Notes: generated by a model not told the origin, from the sequence alone. DNA of 27,085 bases from JBOGXB01 sp050694215 (GCA_050694215.1 JBOGXB010000025.1:1-27085); one strand, 5' to 3'; positions 16,262 to 23,797 are shown, numbered from the stretch's first letter. Numbers and translations are program-made.

Positions 16262-16294
16262 TTGTCTGACAACTGTCTGACAACTGTCTGACAA
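16262..16294. repeat. Three tandem 11-bp palindromic repeats
   Basis: The unit (C/T)TGTCTGACAA is repeated head to tail at 16262-16272, 16273-16283 and 16284-16294. Each unit is itself a TGTC-T-GACA palindrome; the first is fully symmetric over 11 bases. The 11-bp period puts all copies on nearly the same face of the helix, as in iteron-like operators. It lies between the convergent ends of the aldo/keto reductase and EamA genes. Ten bases of the unit (GTCTGACAAC) recur on the other strand at 17209-17218, at the EamA start. Confidence 0.75.
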
Positions 16295-16319
16295 TCCCGG
16301 TTCGACAACCACTAACAAC

Positions 16320-17222
16320 CTAAAGGCTGTCTGCCGCAGTCAGGGGCTCGGCTTTGCGCGTCAGCGCGAGTAGCGGCAGCGCGGCGATGATCAGTGTGGC
16401 TCCGATCAGGACTCGTACCGTCAGCCGTTCGCCCAAGAACATCGCCGCGAGCGCGATCGTCGTGACTGGCTCGAGCATCGTTGCAACCGAGGCTCTGGAG
16501 GAACCGATCCTTACGATCGCCTCGTAAACGGTTGCGAACGCAACGGCGGTAGCCACACCCAGCGCGAATGCGTGCGGCAAGGCATCGAATGGCAGCGAAT
16601 CACCTGCCGCGAAGGCGGCGATCCCAAGGGCAAGCGCGGCCGAGATGGCAGTCCACATCGCGCTCGACACGGGGTCGACGTTGCCTATCACCAGCTGCGT
16701 CGCCAGGAAAAAGATGGCGACTGTGATGGCGGCGGCGAGGGCGAGGAGGGGGCCGAGCAATCCACCCGACGGCACCGAGAAGATCAGCACCACCCCTCCC
16801 GTTCCCAGTGCCAGAGCGATAACCAGCTGCTTGCGGAACGGCTCCAGCTTCGTCGCGAACCCGATGAGGACCGTCCAGATCGGGTAGCTGTAAAACACCA
16901 AGCTCACGACTGCCGCGGTTGCACGCTGCAATGCGGAAAAGTAGAAGACGGTTTCACCAGCGTAACCAAGAGCACCCAGAGCGCTGAGTTGGACCAGCTC
17001 TCGTCGCGGCAAGAGGAGACGCCGGCGCGTCACGAGGACGTACCCGGCTAGAAGCACGGAGGCGAAGGCAAAGCGGATTGCGAGCAACGGAAGCGGCTCG
17101 GCCCCCTCCCGGTACGCCAGTTTCCCGAAGATGGCGAGCGTGCCGAACGCGACCGCGGATACAAGGGCCAGCGCGATGCCCGCAAGCTCGCGTGGGATCG
17201 GAGGCCGGGTTGTCAGACTCAA
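16320..17222 (-). CDS. EamA/DMT-superfamily transporter
   Basis: A 300-residue protein with about ten hydrophobic segments in two five-helix halves, the EamA (drug/metabolite transporter) layout. The first half has AFGTLAIFGKLAYREG and RFAFAS; the second ends VATMLEPVTTIALAAMFLGERL, a clear EamA signature. It sits in the cytoplasmic membrane and probably exports a small metabolite; the substrate is unknown. The TTG start at 17222 shares TTGA with the stop of the lipoprotein gene just upstream, so translation is likely coupled; GGAGGGGG abuts it. The first codons contain the same GTCTGACAAC word as the tandem repeats beyond its 3' end. Confidence 0.9.
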   Translation of the reverse strand: MSLTTRPPIPRELAGIALALVSAVAFGTLAIFGKLAYREGAEPLPLLAIRFAFASVLLAGYVLVTRRRLLLPRRELVQLSALGALGYAGETVFYFSALQRATAAVVSLVFYSYPIWTVLIGFATKLEPFRKQLVIALALGTGGVVLIFSVPSGGLLGPLLALAAAITVAIFFLATQLVIGNVDPVSSAMWTAISAALALGIAAFAAGDSLPFDALPHAFALGVATAVAFATVYEAIVRIGSSRASVATMLEPVTTIALAAMFLGERLTVRVLIGATLIIAALPLLALTRKAEPLTAADSL

Positions 17223-17686
17223 CCCCCTCCGGGTGCCGAGGGAGCGGCCCGACCGCAGTTCTTCATCCCGTAGTCGCGCGCGAGCCTGTTGGCCTCCGAC
17301 GCGGCCGCCTGCAGTCGTGCGCCCAACTGCTGGATCGCCGCCACGTCTGAGAGCCGCGCCGCCCTCTCGATCCCCGGCAGGTAGCCGATGGCCTCCTCAA
17401 TCTTGCCGATCATTTGCTCGATCGTGTCCTCGTCACCCCCCGGAGGCTCGAGCTCGCGCAGGCCGTCGACGAGTTGCCTTGTTATCCTCTCGGCGCGCTC
17501 GACGAACTCCCTCAGCGCCTGGGGATTCGTCGGGGGTTCGAGATCCTGCGACCTCTCGTCGGCCTCGGCGCAGATCTCATCCGCCGCCTCGATGAATTCT
17601 TCCTTAGAGAGGCCGCCGTCACACGCCTGTAGCGCGATCAACGGCAGGGCGGCGAGCACCACTATTCTTGATGCTCGAAGATGCAT
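17219..17686 (-). CDS. Putative lipoprotein of unknown function
   Basis: A 155-residue protein with a short basic N-terminus, a hydrophobic stretch and a lipobox-like LQAC with C22, so probably a lipoprotein anchored on the outer face of the membrane (Gln at -2 is unusual). The mature part is helical, rich in Glu and Ala, starting LSKEEFIEAADEICAEA and ending YGMKNCG. These two cysteine-bearing ends (CAEA and KNCG) are typical of a widespread actinobacterial family without assigned function, and may form a disulfide. The ATG at 17686 follows GGAGGGCAAGGG. Divergent from terC, with 56 bp between starts. Overlaps EamA by four bases. Confidence 0.78.
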   Translation of the reverse strand: MHLRASRIVVLAALPLIALQACDGGLSKEEFIEAADEICAEADERSQDLEPPTNPQALREFVERAERITRQLVDGLRELEPPGGDEDTIEQMIGKIEEAIGYLPGIERAARLSDVAAIQQLGARLQAAASEANRLARDYGMKNCGRAAPSAPGGG

Positions 17687-17742
17687 CCCTTGCCCTCCGT
17701 CGGTTGATTTGCGTTTAGGAACCCTACGGGAATGGAGGAACG

Positions 17743-18771
17743 TTGGTCCCCTGGTACCTGTACGTAGGTTTCATCGCCTTCGTCATCGCGATGCTCTTAA
17801 TCGACCTTCGTTTCTTTCACGCGGAGGAGCACGAGCCCACCCCCAGGGAGTCGTCGATCTGGGTGGGCATCTGGGTGGCTTTGGCGCTCGTATTCGGAGT
17901 GATCGTCTTCTTCTGGAAGGGTACGGATAGCGGGACGGAGTTTGTCGCCGGCTATCTCCTCGAGTATTCGTTGTCCGTAGACAACATGTTCGTGTTCGTG
18001 CTGATCTTCACGTACTTCCAGGTGCCGTTCTCGTATCAGCACCAGGTCCTCTTCTACGGGATCCTCGGCGCCATGATCTTCCGAGGTCTCTTCATCGTCG
18101 CGGGAGTGAGCCTCATCAACACGTTCGAGTGGATCATCTACGTCTTCGGAGCCTTCCTGATCATCACAGCGGTGCGGCTGGCCATCAGTACCCAAGAGGT
18201 CCATCCCGACGAAAACCCAATCCTGAACATCGCCAAGAGGAGATTGCCGACGACGACGAGGTTCCACGGGCAGAAGCTGTTCACGATCGAGAACGGCAAG
18301 CGAGTCGCGACGCCTCTATTCATCGTCCTCATCTTCATCGAGATAACCGACATCGTCTTCGCCGTCGACTCGATACCTGCCATCTTCGGGATCACGGACG
18401 ATCCGTTCATCATCCTGACCTCGAACGTCTTCGCGATCCTGGGTCTTCGGGCGTTGTACTTCCTTCTCGCGGACTTCATCGACCGATTCCACCTGCTGAA
18501 GTACGGACTTGCGATCGTGCTGGCCTTCGTCGGCACGAAGATGCTGCTCGAGGCGGTCCATGTCGAGATCCCCGTCCAGCTGTCGCTCCTTGTCATCGTG
18601 GTCGTCCTCGCGTCCACGACGGTCCTATCGCTGCTCATCACCGCTCCGGATGCTGACCGGCTCGAGGCCGAGGAGGGCGCCGGCATCGAGTCGTTCGCGG
18701 GCGGGACCAACGACCCTCCGAACGAAGCGAGCGAGGAGGACGCGCCGGAGGAGGAAAAAGCCGGTGGCTGA
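17743..18771 (+). CDS. terC: TerC-family membrane protein, probable manganese exporter
   Basis: A 342-residue integral membrane protein with about eight or nine hydrophobic segments. It has both TerC signatures: EYSLSVDNMFVF at about 74-85 and ITDIVFAVDSIPAI about two-thirds of the way along, carrying the acidic residues thought to bind metal. The family (TerC, Alx, MeeF/MeeY) exports manganese or supplies it to exported enzymes. An acidic tail of about 35 residues follows the last helix. The TTG start at 17743 is supported by GGAGG eight bases before. The last eight bases overlap the arginase start, so both are probably translated together. There is no room for a yybP-ykoY manganese riboswitch in the 56-bp gap upstream. 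Confidence 0.92.
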   Translation: MVPWYLYVGFIAFVIAMLLIDLRFFHAEEHEPTPRESSIWVGIWVALALVFGVIVFFWKGTDSGTEFVAGYLLEYSLSVDNMFVFVLIFTYFQVPFSYQHQVLFYGILGAMIFRGLFIVAGVSLINTFEWIIYVFGAFLIITAVRLAISTQEVHPDENPILNIAKRRLPTTTRFHGQKLFTIENGKRVATPLFIVLIFIEITDIVFAVDSIPAIFGITDDPFIILTSNVFAILGLRALYFLLADFIDRFHLLKYGLAIVLAFVGTKMLLEAVHVEIPVQLSLLVIVVVLASTTVLSLLITAPDADRLEAEEGAGIESFAGGTNDPPNEASEEDAPEEEKAGG

Positions 18772-19681
18772 GGAGGACGTCGAGGGAACGAGGGAGGTAG
18801 CCATCCTCGGAGCCCCTCTCGATCTCGGGGCGGCGCGTCGCGGGGTCGACATGGGCCCCAGCGCGATCCGTCTGTCCGGGCTCTCCGAGCGTCTCGAGCG
18901 TCTCGGCGTCTCCGTCGAGGATTGGGGAAACGTCGCCGCCGAGATACCCGAGGTGGCGTCCGAGGAAGACGAGCGGGCTCGTTACCTGCAGGCGATCCTG
19001 GCTTCATGTGCGCAGATCGCCAAGAGCGTCGCCGACATAGCGCGCGCCGGGCGGATGCCCTTGGTGCTAGGCGGCGATCATTCGATCGCCATGGGAACTC
19101 TTGCGGGCATCGTGTCCGTCTCGGGGACCGGAGCCGTGCTCTGGCTCGACGCACACGGAGACCTGAACCGGCCGAGTACGTCGCCGACGGGAAACGTGCA
19201 CGGGATGCCGCTGGCCGCCGCGCTCGGAGCGTGCGGGTTCGACTTCGGCGGCGGAATGCACGAGCCTCCGTGGGTCGATCCCGATCGTGTCGTCCTGATC
19301 GGCGTCAGGTCGCTCGATCCCGGCGAGAGGGAGCTCGTCCGGGACCTGGGACTGCGCGTCTTCACCATGTCCGACATCGACCGGCGCGGTGTCGCCGCCG
19401 TCATCCACCAGGCTCTCGACGTCGTCGAGGGAGCATCGTCGGTGCATCTGTCCCTGGACGTCGATGTATGCGATCCGGAGATCGCGCCGGGGGTCGGAAC
19501 TCCCGTTCGAGGCGGTCTCTCCTACAGGGAAGCGCACCTTGCGATGGAGCTCATCGCCGAGTCCGGGCTCATGACGTCGATGGAGGTCGTGGAGGTCAAC
19601 CCCGTGCTCGACCTCGCCGACGAGACGGGACTCCTCGCCGTCGACCTGGTAGCGAGCGCCCTCGGCGCCCGCATCCTGTAG
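18764..19681 (+). CDS. rocF: Arginase
   Basis: A 305-residue ureohydrolase, nearly the standard arginase length. It cleaves L-arginine to ornithine and urea with a two-manganese centre. All metal ligands are visible: H106 (GGDHS), D129, H131 and D133 (DAHGD), D232 and D234 (SLDVDVCDP). GNVHGMPLAAALG and the N-terminal GAPLDLGAARRGVDMGPSAIR favour arginase over agmatinase. The GTG start at 18764 lies within the end of terC (shared GTGGCTGA) behind a GGAGGAGG ribosome site; a longer frame to 18509 is only terC shadow. The pairing of a manganese transporter gene with a manganese enzyme is noteworthy. A large hairpin follows the stop. Confidence 0.93.
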   Translation: MAEEDVEGTREVAILGAPLDLGAARRGVDMGPSAIRLSGLSERLERLGVSVEDWGNVAAEIPEVASEEDERARYLQAILASCAQIAKSVADIARAGRMPLVLGGDHSIAMGTLAGIVSVSGTGAVLWLDAHGDLNRPSTSPTGNVHGMPLAAALGACGFDFGGGMHEPPWVDPDRVVLIGVRSLDPGERELVRDLGLRVFTMSDIDRRGVAAVIHQALDVVEGASSVHLSLDVDVCDPEIAPGVGTPVRGGLSYREAHLAMELIAESGLMTSMEVVEVNPVLDLADETGLLAVDLVASALGARIL

Positions 19682-19703
19682 CCGGTGTGTGACGCGCTTT
19701 AGC

Positions 19704-19752
19704 CAAATCCTCTGAGAAATTGATTTCCTGGCTCAATTTGTTGGAGGATTTG
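19704..19752 (+). promoter_or_regulatory. Large AT-rich hairpin between arginase and the YchF-like gene
   Basis: Arms 19704-19723 and 19733-19752 pair over 20 positions around a nine-base loop (TTTCCTGGC): 17 Watson-Crick pairs, two G-T wobbles and one G-G mismatch. It begins 22 bases after the arginase stop and ends 42 bases before the next ATG. It is much richer in A and T than its surroundings. It may terminate the terC-arginase transcript, protect its 3' end, or attenuate the next gene; no T-run follows, so a textbook terminator is doubtful. Confidence 0.7.
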
Positions 19753-19779
19753 AGGGCCGGCTGTCCATCGGGCTGACGC

Positions 19780-19785
19780 TAACCT
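19780..19785 (+). promoter_or_regulatory. Candidate -10 box of the YchF-like gene
   Basis: TAACCT, matching TAnnnT, lies nine bases before ATG 19795. It would give an RNA with only two or three leader bases. There is no Shine-Dalgarno or clear -35. Confidence 0.35.
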
Positions 19786-19794
19786 GCAACGAAC

Positions 19795-20772
19795 ATGCGA
19801 GACGTGGGTATCGTCGGGCTCCCGTATTCGGGGAAGACGACCCTGTTCACCGCGCTCACCCGCTCGGGAGCTGCCGGAGGTCGGTCGAACCAGGCGGTCG
19901 TCGAGGTTCCCGATCCACGTCTCGCAGTGCTCGCCCGGATCGAGTCCTCAAAGAAGATCGTTCCCGCGAAGGTGCGCTTCGTCGACGTCCCCGGCGGACT
20001 GACCGCTCAAGGGATCGCCGAGTACCGGCAGACCGATGCGCTGTGCATGGTCGTTCGAGCCTTCGGCCCGGACGCCGATCCTGCGGGAGATCTGGCGACG
20101 CTCGAGGCCGAGATGGTGATTGCCGACCTCACCAATATCGAGAGTGGTCTCGAGAAGGCCCGCAAGAGAGCCAGGGGGAAGGGCGAAGGCAAAGCAGAGG
20201 TCGAGGGGCTGGAGAAGGCTCATGAGCTGCTCGACTCCGAGCGACCATTGAGGGGGGCCGAGCTCGGCCAGGACGAACTAAGGCTGCTGCGCGGCTACGC
20301 CCCCCTCACCCTCAAGCCGTGGATCGTCGTCGCGAACATTCAGGAGGGCGGCGCAGTGCCGCCCGGGCTACCGGGCGCGATCGCGATCAGCGCGTCTCTC
20401 GAAGCAGAGGTCGCAGGCATGAGCTCGCAGGAAGCCGCGGAGCTGCTTGCCGGTTTCGGCGTCGAGGAGCCGGGGCTCGAGCGGGTGATCGCGGCCTGCT
20501 ACCGTGCGCTGGATCTCATCACGTTTCTCACGACGGGAGAAGACGAGTCGCGCGCGTGGGAGGTTCCGCGCGGGGCGAAAGCTCCCGAGGCCGCGGGAAC
20601 TATCCACACCGACCTGGAGCGCGGGTTCATCCGCGCCGAGGTGGTCGGTTACAACGCGCTCGTCGAGGCAGGGTCGTGGGACGCGGCCAAGGCCCGGGGG
20701 GCCATGCGCGTTGAGGGCAAGGACTACACAGTCCAGGAGGGCGACGTGATCAACATTCGCTTCGCCGTCTAG
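19795..20772 (+). CDS. Divergent YchF-like P-loop NTPase with DUF933/TGS tail
   Basis: A 325-residue protein, about 40 shorter than normal YchF. It keeps a Walker A motif (GLPYSGKTT, 8-16), a G3 motif altered to DVPGG (64-68), the YchF-type NIQE (181-184) in place of NKxD, a coiled-coil insert rich in Lys and Glu, and a full C-terminal TGS/DUF933 domain with FLTTGEDESRAW and KDYTVQEGDVINIRF. The switch II stretch GLVKGASxGEGLGN of true YchF is missing, so ribosome-linked ATP hydrolysis may differ. It is likely a paralogue rather than the housekeeping YchF. It stands alone between the hairpin and a convergent gene 16 bp away. Confidence 0.85.
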   Translation: MRDVGIVGLPYSGKTTLFTALTRSGAAGGRSNQAVVEVPDPRLAVLARIESSKKIVPAKVRFVDVPGGLTAQGIAEYRQTDALCMVVRAFGPDADPAGDLATLEAEMVIADLTNIESGLEKARKRARGKGEGKAEVEGLEKAHELLDSERPLRGAELGQDELRLLRGYAPLTLKPWIVVANIQEGGAVPPGLPGAIAISASLEAEVAGMSSQEAAELLAGFGVEEPGLERVIAACYRALDLITFLTTGEDESRAWEVPRGAKAPEAAGTIHTDLERGFIRAEVVGYNALVEAGSWDAAKARGAMRVEGKDYTVQEGDVINIRFAV

Positions 20773-20788
20773 GAGCTAGAGACTGGAA

Positions 20789-21367
20789 TTACTCCGCGGC
20801 TCCCGGGACTCGGTCGGTCTCGGACTCCTCGTAGGCATGGTCGAAGTCCTGCTCGACGTTGAACGCAAAGTCGTAGACCATCTGACCCCCATACAGCGCA
20901 CCGAACGCCACCAGCCCCCCGGCGACGAGCGACAGGATCAAGACCGCGAGCTCCGCGTAGCCCGCCTCCCAGTTCGCGAGCCGCACGAGGATGTCGAGAG
21001 CGACGATGCCCGTCACCGTGAACATGACCGTCATGTGCCAGTTCGCAGTGCGCCGTGCCTGAGTGCGCTTTGGTGTCGACTTCAGCCAGTCCCAGAACCC
21101 CGTCAGGGCCGTGGGCACCGACACGATCAGACCAGCGACGAGGACGTGCGTGCCCGATATGAAGAAGTCCCTCGCAATGGTGCTCGTCTCGCTCACGAAC
21201 CGGTACGAATAGTAGGAGATGAGGTCGAACGCTGCTGCGAGGACGTAGGCCGCCACCGGGATGTCGGTGAGGGGGGGATGAAAGGGCTTTCCGGCGAAAC
21301 CCCTGATGCCCTTGAACTTACGACCCTTGAAGCTTAGTGCCGGCTTGATCGAGAAGAGCTTGGCCAC
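20789..21367 (-). CDS. DUF2231-type membrane protein
   Basis: A 192-residue protein with four hydrophobic segments and the DUF2231 opening HPPLTDIPVAAYVLAAAFD after a basic N-terminal stretch (KPALSFKGRKFKG). Conserved His and Asp residues at the ends of helices (HPPLTD, TGFWDW, NWHM) suggest a metal or haem site in the membrane, as proposed for this family; the function is unknown. The C-terminus is acidic (EQDFDHAYEESETD). The GTG start at 21367 follows GGAGAAAGGA at good spacing. It lies 40 bases after the gamma-glutamyltransferase gene on the same strand and may share its transcript or use a -10-like box at 21410-21415. Confidence 0.85.
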   Translation of the reverse strand: MAKLFSIKPALSFKGRKFKGIRGFAGKPFHPPLTDIPVAAYVLAAAFDLISYYSYRFVSETSTIARDFFISGTHVLVAGLIVSVPTALTGFWDWLKSTPKRTQARRTANWHMTVMFTVTGIVALDILVRLANWEAGYAELAVLILSLVAGGLVAFGALYGGQMVYDFAFNVEQDFDHAYEESETDRVPGAAE

Positions 21368-21407
21368 TGTTTTTCCTTTCTCCGGTGGGCCCGTGCGCGG
21401 ACACGAA

Positions 21408-22904
21408 TCAGACTAGTGTGCTTCCTCCCGATCGACGAGGGTCGTGGGCCGCCTCGACCGACCCATCCGAGGTCACGGAAGCGGCCTGAACCCCTCCGAA
21501 GTACATGTGCAGCTCGTCATATGGACGCTGGATGTACGGGAGGCGGTCGCCGGGCAACCCCGGCTCGAAGCAGAGCGTCTCGCCTTCGGCCCGAGGGTCG
21601 ATGTGGGCGCGAGGTGCGGCCACCGCGTCCTCGAGGCCGTCACCGTCGACCGCGATCCTGATGAATGTCTGGGCTATCGCTCCGACAATTCGATCCGCGC
21701 CCGGCGATCCAAGGGCAACCGTTCGATCGGGCCCAGAGGCAACCGTCGGCGCCATGTTGGAGTGGCACCTCGAGCCGGGCGGAAGCCGGTGGGGGCCGAG
21801 GGGATTCAGCTCTTCCTCTCCCAGCGTGTTGTTGAGCAGCACGCCGTGCACGTTTAGGCCCGCGCCGTAGCCGTTCGATTCCGTCAGCGAGCACGCGTAG
21901 CCGTCGGCGTCCGCCGAGGACGTATGCGTCGTCTCGGAGGAACGGCGCGAGAAATCGAGTTTGTCCAGCGCTTCCGCGAATGCCGCAGCGATTCCGGTCG
22001 GATCCTGGTAACGCTCGCGCCTGTATCCAACCGCGGCGCGCTGCGCTTCGACGATCGCGCGCAGACGCTCCACGGGATCGGTGAGATCGGTTTCGTCGAG
22101 CAGCGTCAACATATGGACGAGGACTGCGCCACCGACTGCGGGAGGCGCATTCGAGTCCACCGTCCATCCGAACGCGCGGGTCGAGATGGGCGAGCGGACC
22201 TCCGGCGTGTAGCCCTTGAGGTCCGGCAGGACGAGGAAACCGTCATCTCTCGCGATCGTGTCGACGATCTCTCGTCCCAGCTCCCCCCCATAGAAGACCT
22301 CCGGGCCCTCTCGTGCTATGAGATCGAGCGATTCGGCAAGCTCCGGCTGGACGAGCTTCTCTCCTTCTCGCATCGGTCTCCCGTCAACCGCGAAGGTGGC
22401 ACGCGACTCCTCGTACTTGGACCAGATCTGTTGGTACGTGCAGGACAGGTAGTAGTCCGACACCTTGGGAAAGGGGAAACCGCCGCGCGCGGCGGCGATC
22501 GCGTCCTGAAAGAGCGCTTCCCACTCGATGTGACCGTGGCGTTCCCACGCCGCGCGCATGGCTGCAAGCACCCCAGGCACAGCGACCGACCCTCCGCCGA
22601 TGCCCATGTAGATGCCGTCGGCGTAGTCGGTGAGGAAGATCCTCCGCATCCCCTGTCCAGGTTGGTCAGGCTGTGTGTACGGCATCGAGTTGTTGCCGTC
22701 GATGACCTCGACCGTGCCGTCTGGTGACCGTACGGCGATGAAACCGGACCCCCCGACCGAGGCGAAGAAAGGCTCTGCAACCCACCCCATGACGGCGGAG
22801 GCGAGGCACGCGTCGACTGCATTGCCGCCCAGACGCGCGACGTTGGCTGCGGCCTGGGTTCCGAGCAGATTGCCGGCCGCGATGGCCAGTCGGGGAGGGA
22901 CCAT
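21408..22904 (-). CDS. Gamma-glutamyltransferase-family Ntn hydrolase
   Basis: A 498-residue protein of the GGT family, which is made as a precursor and cleaves itself before a Thr. The predicted processing site and nucleophile is T325 in SETTHTSSADADG, splitting a large and a small subunit. The small-subunit GSPGADR replaces the usual GSPGGSR, and the N-terminal VIDGNNSMP replaces the Arg-bearing DxREVAP loop that binds gamma-glutamate. The enzyme may therefore use another gamma-linked or acyl amide substrate. There is no signal peptide (starts MVPPRLAIAAGN), so it is probably cytoplasmic. Start ATG 22904 has a TAATCT box six bases upstream. Divergent from the SRPBCC gene. Confidence 0.9.
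   Translation of the reverse strand: MVPPRLAIAAGNLLGTQAAANVARLGGNAVDACLASAVMGWVAEPFFASVGGSGFIAVRSPDGTVEVIDGNNSMPYTQPDQPGQGMRRIFLTDYADGIYMGIGGGSVAVPGVLAAMRAAWERHGHIEWEALFQDAIAAARGGFPFPKVSDYYLSCTYQQIWSKYEESRATFAVDGRPMREGEKLVQPELAESLDLIAREGPEVFYGGELGREIVDTIARDDGFLVLPDLKGYTPEVRSPISTRAFGWTVDSNAPPAVGGAVLVHMLTLLDETDLTDPVERLRAIVEAQRAAVGYRRERYQDPTGIAAAFAEALDKLDFSRRSSETTHTSSADADGYACSLTESNGYGAGLNVHGVLLNNTLGEEELNPLGPHRLPPGSRCHSNMAPTVASGPDRTVALGSPGADRIVGAIAQTFIRIAVDGDGLEDAVAAPRAHIDPRAEGETLCFEPGLPGDRLPYIQRPYDELHMYFGGVQAASVTSDGSVEAAHDPRRSGGSTLV
21410..21415 (-). promoter_or_regulatory. Possible -10 box for the DUF2231 gene
   Basis: TAGTCT on the minus strand overlaps the stop of the gamma-glutamyltransferase gene. 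It would give a leader of about 38 bases carrying the GGAG-rich ribosome site of the DUF2231 gene. No -35 was found. Confidence 0.25.
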
Positions 22905-22910
22905 GGGAAG

Positions 22911-22916
22911 AGATTA
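22911..22916 (-). promoter_or_regulatory. Leaderless -10 box of the gamma-glutamyltransferase gene
   Basis: TAATCT, six bases, then ATG 22904 on the minus strand. No Shine-Dalgarno is present. It is paired back to back with the box at 22932-22937, 15 bases away. Confidence 0.55.
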
Positions 22917-22931
22917 ATAGGGTGCTCCGCC

Positions 22932-22937
22932 TACACT
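22932..22937 (+). promoter_or_regulatory. Leaderless -10 box of the SRPBCC gene
   Basis: TACACT, six bases, then GTG 22944. The exact phasing supports GTG 22944 as the true start. No Shine-Dalgarno. Confidence 0.55.
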
Positions 22938-22943
22938 GCCCGG

Positions 22944-23414
22944 GTGAAGAGCCCCCCCGCACGCCGACGCACCTTCGTGACGGAGTCCCGTCGCGAGATC
23001 GCGAGCCCTCCCGAGATCCTCCTGAGCACGATCCTGGCTCCGGCAACCTGGCCTCGGTGGCAATCGGAGATCCTCACTACCGACGGACGGGAACGCATCT
23101 CCAGCGGGGACGTCGTGTCGGGGCAGGCTCGATTGCTGGGTTTCGAGGTCGACGGCGCCAGCACGGCGATCGAGGTCGAGGACTCTTCCTACGAGCAAGA
23201 TGTCATCGTGGGCGTGAGGATGCGCGTGCGCTACGAGATAAGCCCGAGCTTGAACGGTGCAGTGGTGAAGCACAGCATCGTCTCCGAGTTACCGGCGGGT
23301 CTGTCCGGCCGGGTCCTCTCCTTCTTTCTGACGCGAAGGCTGAAGAGGATGCAGAGGGACCTGCTGGAGGGTCTAGCGGCTCAGACCGAGTCGGTTGAGG
23401 CGTCCTCTTCCTGA
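22944..23414 (+). CDS. SRPBCC/polyketide cyclase-like protein
   Basis: A 156-residue protein resembling the START/SRPBCC ligand-binding fold. An opening strand (EIASPPEILLSTILAPATWPRW, with the common APxxxWPRW turn) is followed by GDVVSGQARLLGF, alternating beta strands (RMRVRYEISPS), and a long C-terminal helix (RRLKRMQRDLLEGL) that would close the cavity. The ligand is unknown; such proteins bind lipids or other hydrophobic molecules. Start GTG 22944 is backed by the phased TACACT box. Its last 34 bases overlap the end of the CBS gene on the other strand. Divergent from the gamma-glutamyltransferase gene. Confidence 0.75.
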   Translation: MKSPPARRRTFVTESRREIASPPEILLSTILAPATWPRWQSEILTTDGRERISSGDVVSGQARLLGFEVDGASTAIEVEDSSYEQDVIVGVRMRVRYEISPSLNGAVVKHSIVSELPAGLSGRVLSFFLTRRLKRMQRDLLEGLAAQTESVEASSS

Positions 23415-23797
23415 GCCAGCTCGACCATCGAGTCCATCAGGTCTCGAAGCGACACGATTCCAACGGGATCGTCCATCTCCATGACGAGAAGGTGGCGGAA
23501 ACCGCCTTCGGTCATCGTCTTGACGGCCCTGACGATCTCCCATCCCGGAGCGCCGCTCACGACGTCGCGGGTCATCACGTCCTCGACCTTTGCGTCGTCC
23601 ATGGTCTTGTCGTCGGCGACGGCGCGGAGTATGTCGCGCTCGGTCACTATGCCTGCGACCTTCTCCTTCTCCACGACCACTGCGCAACCCACACCTCGAT
23701 CGGTCATGACCTTGGCGGCGCGACGGAGGCTCGCCGCGGGGTCGACGGTCAACAGATGACGGATCGCCACGTCTCTCAGGAGTTTCATGGGCCGCAT
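23381..23797 (-). CDS. CBS-domain-pair protein
   Basis: A 138-residue protein made of two CBS motifs in tandem and little else. CBS1 is about residues 8-64 (SLRRAAKVMTDRGVGCAVVV, IVTERDIL); CBS2 is about 72-128 (DVMTRDVV, VKTMTEGGFRHLLVM, GIVSLRDLM). Such stand-alone pairs bind adenine nucleotides such as AMP, ATP or SAM and act as energy sensors for partners; no partner is evident here. Start ATG 23797 is the longest; ATG 23788 (MKLLRDV) is an alternative. AGAAGAAG just before 23797 may be a weak ribosome site. Convergent with the SRPBCC gene, overlapping it by 34 bases. Confidence 0.88.
   Translation of the reverse strand: MRPMKLLRDVAIRHLLTVDPAASLRRAAKVMTDRGVGCAVVVEKEKVAGIVTERDILRAVADDKTMDDAKVEDVMTRDVVSGAPGWEIVRAVKTMTEGGFRHLLVMEMDDPVGIVSLRDLMDSMVELAQEEDASTDSV

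Noticed and set aside
16262..16294. CRISPR-like array
   Set aside because: The repeats are 11 bases and directly adjacent, with no spacers and no cas genes; tandem palindromes fit better.
17687..17742. Manganese (yybP-ykoY) riboswitch before terC
   Set aside because: Only 56 bases separate the divergent starts, too short for the aptamer, and no conserved riboswitch loops are seen.
19704..19752. Standard Rho-independent terminator
   Set aside because: The stem is AT-rich and 20 bp long, and the following bases (AGGGCCGG) contain no T-run. Kept as an unexplained hairpin instead.
20767..20783. TCTAG-GAG-CTAGA palindrome at the stop of the YchF-like gene as a terminator
   Set aside because: Arms of five bases with no T-run; too weak to claim.
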